In this document: positions 1 through 4,872 of the stretch, piece by piece
Numbering within the stretch: position 1 is the first letter of the stretch
How the letters are laid out: each line of letters opens with the position of its first letter
Origin: Candidatus Eiseniibacteriota bacterium
Lineage (GTDB): Bacteria > Eisenbacteria > RBG-16-71-46 > JAGVPR01
Length of the DNA: 7,820 bases
Direction of reading: 5' to 3'
NCBI GenBank assembly: GCA_020052115.1
Contig: JAGVPR010000294.1
Location: forward strand, 1-7,820
Notes under the pieces: model-generated
Seen by the model: only the letters and a program-made list of their open reading frames with translations
What the model was told of the DNA's origin: nothing
Databases searched by the model: none
Position numbers and translations under genes: made by a program

Positions 1-533
1 GCGACGATCCGCGCCAGCGCCTCATCACGGCCGGCGGTCCCGTCGAGATACGCCGTCCACGCGCCCCGCACCTCGGCGGTGATCGGTCCGGACTTCGCAT
101 AGTAGCCGCGGGCGTCTCCGTAGTGCGTGTGGCTCGCATCGAACACGCGCCGCAATGCCTCCGCGCGCAACGCCAATGTCCGCCCCGGCGCTCGGAGCGT
201 TTCGGGCAGGTCGGCGAATCGCGCAGGTAGTTCAGCGCCGCTCGCGCAGCCGGAGACACGCGCGTCCATCGGCCCCCATCCGGAGGTGCCGGCAATGTCG
301 CCGCGGGTGCGTTGCGCCTCGAGGAGAACCGCCGCGAAGGCCGGAGGCGCAGGGATCGTGTCGTTACTCTCCGCGGCGCTTCTCACGGCAAAGTAGAGAT
401 CCTCGATCGGCGTCGCCGGCCGGACCGATGTCATCGCGGTCGCTACGGCGACGAGCGAAGCCGTGCAGAGTAGCGCGACCACGAGGGCCGCGAGGATGAA
501 ACGGGGGATTGCGCCGCCGGCGGGCCGGATCAC
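1..533 (-). CDS. Membrane-anchored or secreted protein of unknown function, partial (C-terminus beyond left edge)
   Basis: An open frame of 177 codons starts at a GTG (complement of 531-533) and runs uninterrupted to the left edge, so the C-terminus is missing. The GTG overlaps the TGA of the upstream 3D-domain gene in a GTGA arrangement, which indicates translational coupling and decides the start; only weak Shine-Dalgarno-like purines precede it. The N-terminus is short and basic (R3, R11), followed by a hydrophobic stretch at about residues 12-33, read as a signal peptide or an N-terminal membrane anchor. The exported part is Ala-rich with a moderate charge mix and contains an SGWGP-like segment (about residues 84-88) and a single Cys near residue 96. 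I do not recognise the family. Because it is coupled to a 3D-domain protein, a role in the cell envelope or in peptidoglycan is plausible, but this is inferred from context only. Confidence 0.75.
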   Translation of the reverse strand, partial: MIRPAGGAIPRFILAALVVALLCTASLVAVATAMTSVRPATPIEDLYFAVRSAAESNDTIPAPPAFAAVLLEAQRTRGDIAGTSGWGPMDARVSGCASGAELPARFADLPETLRAPGRTLALRAEALRRVFDASHTHYGDARGYYAKSGPITAEVRGAWTAYLDGTAGRDEALARIV

Positions 534-1207
534 TTCGGTTCCGTCACCCGCTTCAGCAGCACGTGCCGCGAGCCCCAACGCATCGCGTCGGCCCGTGTGG
601 GGAACCAGATGTCGGCGCGCTTCTGCCACCTGGGATGCATGGTGTCCTCTACTTGAAAGCGGCCGATGCCTTTCGCTTCGACGACATCGCCGAAGTCGAA
701 GGGGGCGCCGGGTGTGAACGACCGCAGCAGATCCTGGGACAGCGCGATGACGCCCTCCCGCACTTCGGTGTTCATCGCGGTCACGAGAGGCGACTCGTCG
801 GTCTGTCCGACCTCCGACGTATACGCCGTCGCGATGACCCGAATTCCCGCGGCCGCCATTGCGAGGGGAGTCTGCCGGGGCGGACGGGGGCGGACGATCG
901 GCCGGAAGGCGGGCCGCAGGCTCGCGGGCGTGACGCCTTCGGCGAACGCTTCAGCCTCGGCGAACCAGGGCTCGGCCACGTCCTGCACCGAGCGGATGTC
1001 CGGCGGCAGAGGCCCTTCAGGTGCGGGCACGCGCCCCAGAGCCGTGGACTGCACGATGAAGGCTCCGGCGCCGAAAAGCAGACCGAATGCCAGCCCGGCG
1101 GCTACACGCGCGACGGTGGACCCTGCCAGGACCGGCTCGACGGGACGAGGCGCACGGAGATGAACGGAGACGCGCGGAAGCGAAATCTCAGGATGCGCAA
1201 GTGCCAT
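530..1207 (-). CDS. Membrane-anchored 3D (Asp-Asp-Asp) domain protein, putative cell-wall lytic enzyme
   Basis: The 225-residue protein has one hydrophobic segment at about residues 32-54, a Pro-rich linker (about 59-113) and a C-terminal 3D domain (about 122-215). The three aspartates that name the family are visible: D137 in QTDESP, D188 in VEDTM and D199 in ADIWF. The family has a double-psi beta-barrel fold related to RlpA and to the catalytic core of MltA-type lytic transglycosylases, and several members (YuiC/Sps type) cleave peptidoglycan. A periplasmic or extracytoplasmic wall-remodelling role is therefore likely, with the N-terminal helix as anchor. The start at 1207 is secured by a strong ribosome-binding site (AAAAGGAGGT, complement of 1212-1221) four bases upstream. 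The stop codon overlaps the GTG start of the next gene on this strand, so the two form a coupled unit. The Asp signature is convincing; the precise reaction is not established. Confidence 0.85.
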   Translation of the reverse strand: MALAHPEISLPRVSVHLRAPRPVEPVLAGSTVARVAAGLAFGLLFGAGAFIVQSTALGRVPAPEGPLPPDIRSVQDVAEPWFAEAEAFAEGVTPASLRPAFRPIVRPRPPRQTPLAMAAAGIRVIATAYTSEVGQTDESPLVTAMNTEVREGVIALSQDLLRSFTPGAPFDFGDVVEAKGIGRFQVEDTMHPRWQKRADIWFPTRADAMRWGSRHVLLKRVTEPK

Positions 1208-1211
1208 GGGG

Positions 1212-1221
1212 ACCTCCTTTT
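1212..1221 (-). promoter_or_regulatory. Strong Shine-Dalgarno for the 3D-domain gene
   Basis: The complement reads AAAAGGAGGT, four bases before the ATG at 1207. It contains the eight-base AAGGAGGT match to the canonical anti-Shine-Dalgarno, the strongest in the window, and fixes the start codon of the gene. Confidence 0.8.
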
Positions 1222-1318
1222 CGTCGCGGCGGAGTCATCCCCGAGTGGAGGAAACAGCTCACCGCTGGCGACGCAAGCAGGGCTCCGGAACGCCTGAGCC
1301 GATCCGTTGACGGTAGAA

Positions 1319-1349
1319 GTTCGTTCGTTTCGCAGGGAAACGGACGGAT
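1319..1349 (+). other. Predicted 13-bp RNA hairpin in the intergenic region
   Basis: Bases 1319-1331 pair with 1337-1349 without interruption around the five-base loop GCAGG. The helix has ten Watson-Crick pairs and three G-U wobbles, which work as pairs only in plus-strand RNA and become A-C mismatches on the other strand. The 3' arm is shared with a second possible helix, 1341-1351 with 1360-1371, so the two structures exclude each other. No known riboswitch family is recognised, and the clear promoter at 1507-1534 lies downstream, so transcription of this element is not shown. Confidence 0.3.
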
Positions 1350-1506
1350 CGATCATTGCCGATCGGGTCCGAAAACGGCCCTCTCTCGGCAGCGTCCCAG
1401 CAGAAACTAGCCAGAACCTTAACAGTGTCCCGGCTAGGCTCCCGGTCCGTCAAGGAGTATCTGCCGCGGCACTCGGCCGGCGTCTCGGAAAGGTCCACTT
1501 TCAGAC

Positions 1507-1534
1507 TTGACCCCGAATCAGCGGGCCATATAAT
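1507..1534 (+). promoter_or_regulatory. Near-consensus sigma-70 promoter for the agmatinase / XRE-cupin operon
   Basis: The -35 box TTGACC (1507-1512, five of six consensus bases) and a perfect -10 box TATAAT (1529-1534) are separated by 16 bases. The AT-rich -10 stands out in a GC-rich background. Transcription would start near 1541, giving a leader of about 137 bases before the GTG at 1678. Confidence 0.7.
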
Positions 1535-1630
1535 TCCTCATGCTGTCGAAAGCTACGGTGTTCGCGGCCTGACAACGAGCGCTCCCGGCATCGGCTCTTC
1601 CTGCCAAATGAGCCTGGCGCCGAGGTGGCT

Positions 1631-1650
1631 GAAGGGGTGGCCGCACCTTC
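1631..1650 (+). other. Small hairpin in the leader of the agmatinase mRNA
   Basis: GGTG (1636-1639) pairs with CACC (1644-1647) around the tetraloop GCCG. GAA (1631-1633) can pair with TTC (1648-1650) beyond a two-base bulge, or two G-U pairs can extend the stem instead. It lies 17 bases upstream of the ribosome-binding site GGGAGG (1668-1673). It may be chance in GC-rich DNA, or a modest leader structure. Confidence 0.25.
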
Positions 1651-1677
1651 GCAAGCGGACAGGCTCTGGGAGGCGGT

Positions 1678-2595
1678 GTGCGGGATCCAAAGTCGTCTGC
1701 GCCGTCCTCGTGGTCGTCGGAAGAACCCCTCGGAACCGGTTTCCTCGGTGTGGATTGCGACTACAGCGCTTCGCTCGCGGTCCTGCTGCCGGTTCCCTAC
1801 GACCTGACCACGAGCTATGCGCCCGGAACCCGCCGGGGTCCCCAGGCCATCATCGAAGCCTCCCATTTCGTCGAGCTTCATGACGAAGAGCTGGGCGGCG
1901 ATTTCTACTCTTCGGTTCTTCATACGTTGCCCCCTGTGCCGCCGCTCGTCAGCGGTCCGGCCGACATGGTCGCGGCCGTGGAGAGGGAGGTCTCTCTGCA
2001 CCTGTCGGCCGGGAAGCTCGTCGGCATGCTCGGCGGCGAGCACTCGGTGACGTTCGGCGCGGTTCGTGCCCACCAGGCGCGATGGCCGAGCTTGAGCGTG
2101 CTCCAGTTCGACGCTCACGCAGACCTCCGCGATCAGTACGAAGGAAGCTCGTTCAGCCACGCATGCGTCATGCGGCGCGTGCGGGAACATGTGCCCGCAG
2201 TTCAGGCGGGCATCCGGAGCCTCTCGTCGGAGGAGAGCGCTCACGTGAAGCAGAAGGGCCTTCGCCTGTACATGGCGCGCGAAATCCTGGGCGGTGCCCT
2301 GAAGCCGGACGCCCTCTTCGGAGGGCTCTCCGACGACGTGTACGTCACCGTGGATTGCGATGTCTTCGACCCGGCAGTGATGCCCGCGGTCGGCACGCCG
2401 GAGCCCGGAGGTCTGGGGTGGTACGACGTGGTTGACCTGTTGGAGGCGTTGAGTCGCGTGCGACGGATAGTCGGTTTCGACGTCGTGGAGCTCAATCCAG
2501 TGCCTGGGCTGGTCGCGCCGGATTTCATGGCGGCCCGCCTGGTGTATCGGCTGTCTGGGCTGGCCCTGCGCTCGCAGGGCATCATGCCGGCCTGA
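1678..2595 (+). CDS. speB: Agmatinase / arginase-family ureohydrolase
   Basis: A 305-residue cytosolic ureohydrolase of normal family length. All six dimanganese ligands of the arginase fold are visible: H122 in GGEHS, D145, H147 and D149 in DAHAD, and D226 and D228 in VDCDVFDP. Also present are the SHACVMRR segment (about 160-167) with a probable catalytic-relay His161, the GTPEPGG loop (239-245) and the conserved late Glu271 in VELNP. The family hydrolyses guanidino substrates to urea; agmatine to putrescine is the most likely reaction because the SHACVMRR and GTPEPGG signatures match SpeB-type agmatinases better than arginases. Arginase, formimidoglutamase or guanidine hydrolase activity cannot be excluded. 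The GTG start at 1678 is supported by GGGAGG at 1668-1673; the only upstream in-frame alternative is a CTG at 1666, and the frame is closed at 1630. Two XRE-cupin regulators follow 41 bases downstream. Confidence 0.9.
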   Translation: MRDPKSSAPSSWSSEEPLGTGFLGVDCDYSASLAVLLPVPYDLTTSYAPGTRRGPQAIIEASHFVELHDEELGGDFYSSVLHTLPPVPPLVSGPADMVAAVEREVSLHLSAGKLVGMLGGEHSVTFGAVRAHQARWPSLSVLQFDAHADLRDQYEGSSFSHACVMRRVREHVPAVQAGIRSLSSEESAHVKQKGLRLYMAREILGGALKPDALFGGLSDDVYVTVDCDVFDPAVMPAVGTPEPGGLGWYDVVDLLEALSRVRRIVGFDVVELNPVPGLVAPDFMAARLVYRLSGLALRSQGIMPA

Positions 2596-2636
2596 AGCAG
2601 AGATCTTCAAGGCGGCGGGCATCCAGGAGAGCTGAA

Positions 2637-3200
2637 ATGAATGTGCGGTGCAACCACGATCTCGGCAAGCGGGTCAAGCGCATCCGGCTGGAACGGGGCC
2701 TCACGCTCAAGGACGTGGAGGCGAAGGTGGGCGTGAGCGCGACCCACGTTTCGGAGGTCGAGCGCGGAAAGACATCTCCGACGATCGGGATCCTCGCGAA
2801 GATCGCCCACGCCCTTGAGGTGGACGCCGCCTTTCTCATTGACGTCCCGATTGCGATGCCCGTCCACGTCGCGCCCAGAGAAGGACGCGACCGGCTGGGT
2901 CTCGACCAGGGACGCATCTTCCTGGAGTCGCTGACGAACGGCCTCGCGCGCTCCGAGCTGACGGCGATGCTCATGTTGCTCCCGCCGGATCACTCGACCC
3001 CGGTCATGCGGCGGCACGAAGGCGAGCAATTCGCTCTCGTCTTGGACGGAAGCCTCGAGGTGCACACGGGCGAGACCGTGGTCCGGGTCGAAGCGGGCGA
3101 CAGCATCCACTTCAGGGCCCGCTTGGCGCACGGAGTGCGAAACCCCGGGCTCGAGCCGTGCACGGTGCTCTGGGCGTCGTGCCCGAAGGTGGTGCTGTGA
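2637..3200 (+). CDS. XRE-family HTH regulator with C-terminal cupin (PuuR-like), copy 1
   Basis: The 187-residue protein has an N-terminal XRE/Cro-type helix-turn-helix (about residues 9-68, with the signature SATHVSEVERGKTSPT) and a C-terminal cupin_2 barrel (about 107-180). The cupin motifs are visible: H127-E128-G129-E130, G138, GDSIHF (154-159), H165 and N169. This is the architecture of PuuR, SinR-like and other small-molecule-sensing repressors, in which the cupin binds the effector and the HTH binds operator DNA. Next to an agmatinase gene, the most natural effector is a polyamine or a guanidino compound, but that is inference. ATG 2637 follows AGGAGA (2625-2630) with a six-base spacer. 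The stop TGA (3198-3200) overlaps the GTG of the next gene in GTGA, so the two regulators are translationally coupled. It probably acts on the promoter at 1507-1534. Confidence 0.9.
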   Translation: MNVRCNHDLGKRVKRIRLERGLTLKDVEAKVGVSATHVSEVERGKTSPTIGILAKIAHALEVDAAFLIDVPIAMPVHVAPREGRDRLGLDQGRIFLESLTNGLARSELTAMLMLLPPDHSTPVMRRHEGEQFALVLDGSLEVHTGETVVRVEAGDSIHFRARLAHGVRNPGLEPCTVLWASCPKVVL

Positions 3201-3805
3201 GCGGGCACCGGTGCCCCGGGGCGTCCACGCACGGGGACCTTTCCGTCATCTCCAACGCCGTGCTCGGAGGTCGAATCCGGAGCGAGCGTCTTCGCCGCCG
3301 GATGACGCTCAAGGACGTGGAGGCCCAGTCGGGGTTCTCCGCCACGCACATCTCCGAGATCGAGCGGGGGCGCACGTGCCCGACGATCAACGCGCTCAGC
3401 CGGATCGCGCAGGCGCTGGATCGCGAGCCGGCGTACTTCATCGAGCGCGAAGAGCTACCGGATCTGTCGCACACCCGGTCCAGCGAACGATCGCCGGCGG
3501 TCGTCTTCGGTCACGTCCAGGTGGAGGCGCTCACGAAGGGTGTGGCGGGCGCCCGGCTCCGCGCCTTTCAGTTCCTGCTGCCGGAAGGGTCTCAGGGGCG
3601 CGTGGAGTTCGATGGACACCACGGCGAGGAATCCGGATACATCGTGCGCGGACGGATCGAAGTGCGCGTCGGAGATGAGAAACGCGTGCTCGAAACCGGT
3701 GACGGGTTTCACTACTTCGCGCGGCGCCTGCACGGGTTTCGCAACATCGGCGCGGGCCCGGCGAGCCTCATCCTGGTGACCAACCACCGCACGATGGGCG
3801 GGTGA
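3197..3805 (+). CDS. XRE-family HTH regulator with C-terminal cupin (PuuR-like), copy 2
   Basis: The 202-residue protein is a paralogue of the preceding gene: HTH at about residues 23-82 (signature SATHISEIERGRTCPT) and cupin at about 118-195 (H141-H142-G-E144, G152, GDGFHYF 168-174, H179, N183). By hand alignment the HTH halves share 34 of 60 residues and the cupin cores only 18 of 45, so DNA specificity looks more conserved than effector specificity. I chose GTG 3197 because it overlaps the upstream stop (GTGA) and follows AAGGTGG. An in-frame GTG at 3158 would add 13 residues but sits inside the previous gene's cupin. The first 20 residues are an extra tail not seen in copy 1. The pair could form homo- or heterodimers on the same operator. 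The gene ends 31 bases before the stop of convergent mazG. Confidence 0.88.
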   Translation: MSGHRCPGASTHGDLSVISNAVLGGRIRSERLRRRMTLKDVEAQSGFSATHISEIERGRTCPTINALSRIAQALDREPAYFIEREELPDLSHTRSSERSPAVVFGHVQVEALTKGVAGARLRAFQFLLPEGSQGRVEFDGHHGEESGYIVRGRIEVRVGDEKRVLETGDGFHYFARRLHGFRNIGAGPASLILVTNHRTMGG

Positions 3806-3819
3806 CGCAAGGAGCGGCG

Positions 3820-3847
3820 GCCCGCGCGCGGGAACTTCAGCGCGGGC
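3820..3847. terminator. GC-rich inverted repeat at the convergent gene ends, possible bidirectional terminator
   Basis: GCCCGCGC (3820-3827) and GCGCGGGC (3840-3847) form a perfect 8-bp stem with a 12-base loop, and the inner CCCGCGCGCGGG (3821-3832) is itself palindromic. It sits in the gap between the XRE-cupin and mazG stop codons and reaches into the mazG 3' end. No T-tract follows on either strand, so it is not a classical intrinsic terminator; the position is the main argument. Confidence 0.3.
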
Positions 3848-4655
3848 TATCGAGCCTCTTCGATTCCTCCCAGAGCCGGTCCATCTCCTCGAGCGTCGCG
3901 TCCTTCGGACCGCGGCCCTGTCCGGCGAGCGTTTCCTCGATGTGGCGGAATCTCTCGCGGAACTTCCTCACGGTGGACCGAAGCAGGCGTTCCGGATCGG
4001 CATCGAGGAAGCGGCAGAGGTTGACGCAGGCGAAGATCAGGTCGCCCAATTCGGCGCGCGCCCGCTCGCGGTCTCCCGAAGCGAAGGCCTCGCGCAGCTC
4101 CCGCGTCTCCTCCTCGACCTTGTCCACGACCGGCCCGGCGGCGGGCCAATCGAAACCCACCGCGGCCGCCTTCTGCTGGATGCGAAAGGCGAGCAGCAGC
4201 GCCGGCATCGTCTCGCCGATCTCGTCCAGGACGGAGGTGTGCGCCTTCCGCCCCTCGTCCTGCTTGATCTCCTCCCACTGGATCATCGCCCGGTCGTAGG
4301 AGATGTCGGCCGTCTTCGCGAAGACGTGCGGATGGCGGCGGATCATCTTTTCCACGATCTGCTGGACCACGTCCTCGACGCTCGCGCGGCGCTCCTCTCG
4401 CGCGATTTCCAGCATGAGGAAGAGCAAGAAGAGCAGATCCCCCATCTCCTCACGAAGCGAGGCGTCGGCGCCCGCCTCGACGGCGTCGAGAACCTCGTAC
4501 GCCTCCTCGAGGATGTACGGCGTGAGGGAGCGCATCGTCTGCGCGCGGTCCCAGGGGCAGCCGCCATCGCCCCGAAGGCGCGCGCAGAGGGCCTCGAGGC
4601 GGAGCAGCGGATGCTCGTTCGGATTGCGGTCGGTGCTCGGTGAATCGTCGCTCAT
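3837..4655 (-). CDS. mazG: Nucleoside triphosphate pyrophosphohydrolase MazG
   Basis: The 272-residue protein has the two tandem all-alpha MazG domains of the full-length bacterial enzyme. In the N-terminal domain the signatures are CPWDRAQT (33-40), the metal-binding glutamates of EEAYE (50-54), and EEMGD (69-73), followed by RRHPHVF (106-112). The C-terminal domain repeats the metal-site pattern with EEETREL (181-187) and ELGDL (202-206) and ends with KFRERF (231-236). The enzyme cleaves NTPs and dNTPs, including aberrant ones, to monophosphate and pyrophosphate; in E. coli it is also linked to ppGpp levels and starvation survival. The start at 4655 is chosen because AAGGAG lies six bases upstream; a GTG eleven codons earlier (4686-4688) lacks a comparable site. 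It is transcribed alone, convergent with the regulators and divergent from alr. An 8-bp inverted repeat directly abuts its Shine-Dalgarno. Confidence 0.93.
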   Translation of the reverse strand: MSDDSPSTDRNPNEHPLLRLEALCARLRGDGGCPWDRAQTMRSLTPYILEEAYEVLDAVEAGADASLREEMGDLLFLLFLMLEIAREERRASVEDVVQQIVEKMIRRHPHVFAKTADISYDRAMIQWEEIKQDEGRKAHTSVLDEIGETMPALLLAFRIQQKAAAVGFDWPAAGPVVDKVEEETRELREAFASGDRERARAELGDLIFACVNLCRFLDADPERLLRSTVRKFRERFRHIEETLAGQGRGPKDATLEEMDRLWEESKRLDSPR

Positions 4656-4665
4656 GAACGGCTCC

Positions 4666-4683
4666 TTCTTCACGGGTGAAGAA
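4666..4683. repeat. Perfect 8-bp inverted repeat abutting the mazG ribosome-binding site
   Basis: TTCTTCAC (4666-4673) and GTGAAGAA (4676-4683) are exact inverted copies separated by two bases. In mazG mRNA this gives a seven-pair stem with a CCCG loop whose 3' arm overlaps the AAGGAG Shine-Dalgarno (complement of 4662-4667). It could be a protein operator or an RNA hairpin affecting translation initiation. Confidence 0.45.
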
Positions 4684-4748
4684 CACACCGGTCGTCAGAG
4701 GATACCCTACGCGATGGGGCTGGAACGCCAGGTCGCCTCGTCGTCTTC

Positions 4749-4778
4749 GGCGGCCTTGGCCCCGGCATGAAGGCCGCC
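4749..4778. repeat. 9-bp inverted repeat in the mazG-alr intergenic region
   Basis: GGCGGCCTT (4749-4757) and AAGGCCGCC (4770-4778) are exact inverted copies around a 12-base spacer. The 8-base core GCGGCCTT occurs again at 4815-4822, next to the alr promoter. No T-tract follows on either strand, so a terminator is not supported; an operator or chance are both possible. Confidence 0.35.
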
Positions 4779-4820
4779 AAGGGAGATGAGGGAACCTGAG
4801 GCGTCGGGAACTGAGCGGCC

Positions 4821-4849
4821 TTCACGCGCTGAGCCGCGTGTGATATAAA
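4821..4849 (+). promoter_or_regulatory. Extended -10 promoter for the alr-deoB-cdd operon
   Basis: TATAAA (4844-4849, five of six consensus bases) is immediately preceded by TGA, the TGn of an extended -10 element. A weak -35 TTCACG (4821-4826, four of six) sits 17 bases upstream. Initiation near 4856 would leave a leader of about 17 bases, just enough for the AAGGAG at 4862-4867. Confidence 0.5.
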
Positions 4850-4872
4850 CGGTTAGGCCCCAAGGAGAGTTC

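Larger units (their letters stand above)
1208..1677. other. 470-base divergent intergenic region between the 3D-domain gene and the agmatinase gene
   Basis: No convincing gene lies here; the open frames on both strands look like compositional shadows. It contains the ribosome-binding site of the 3D-domain gene (1212-1221), a pair of competing hairpins (1319-1371), a near-consensus promoter pointing toward the agmatinase gene (1507-1534), and a leader of about 137 bases that includes a small hairpin (1631-1650). I see no clear sigma-70 promoter for the leftward 3D-domain gene. The best candidate is a weak TTGACG (complement of 1448-1453), 18-base spacer, GACACT (complement of 1424-1429). Confidence 0.7.

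Noticed and set aside
509..1297. 262-codon plus-strand open frame opposite the 3D-domain gene
   Set aside because: It is Arg/Gly-rich without motifs, and the opposite strand encodes a coherent 3D domain with a strong ribosome-binding site.
1424..1453. Minus-strand promoter TTGACG, 18-base spacer, GACACT for the 3D-domain gene
   Set aside because: The -35 is good but the -10 matches only three of six bases and lies about 215 bases from the start codon; too weak to list as a feature.
1615..1655. Stretch resembling the 5' half of a tRNA-Leu or tRNA-Ser (GCCGAGGTGGCTGAAGGGGT-like)
   Set aside because: The acceptor and T arms cannot be completed: there is no GGTTCGA-type T loop and no matching 3' acceptor strand at the right distance.
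1625..1807. 60-codon plus-strand frame starting with GTG, upstream of and overlapping the agmatinase start
   Set aside because: The first 25 residues look protein-like, but the rest is Arg-rich shadow inside the agmatinase frame, and no ribosome-binding site precedes it.
1501..2622. 373-codon open frame on the minus strand, antisense to the agmatinase gene
   Set aside because: It is longer than the real gene, but its translation is low-complexity (rich in Arg, His and Gln) without a recognisable motif, while the plus-strand frame carries every ureohydrolase metal ligand. It is a GC-driven antisense shadow.
3158..3196. Extended N-terminus of the second XRE-cupin gene from GTG 3158
   Set aside because: It would overlap the upstream cupin by 43 bases. 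GTG 3197 overlaps the stop codon in the usual GTGA coupling and follows AAGGTGG.
3942..4643. 233-codon plus-strand frame opposite mazG
   Set aside because: It is the antisense shadow of MazG; the minus-strand frame has both MazG domains with intact metal-binding motifs.
4656..4688. Eleven extra codons at the mazG N-terminus from GTG 4688
   Set aside because: ATG 4655 has AAGGAG at ideal spacing, and the extra residues would translate the palindrome and ribosome-binding site.
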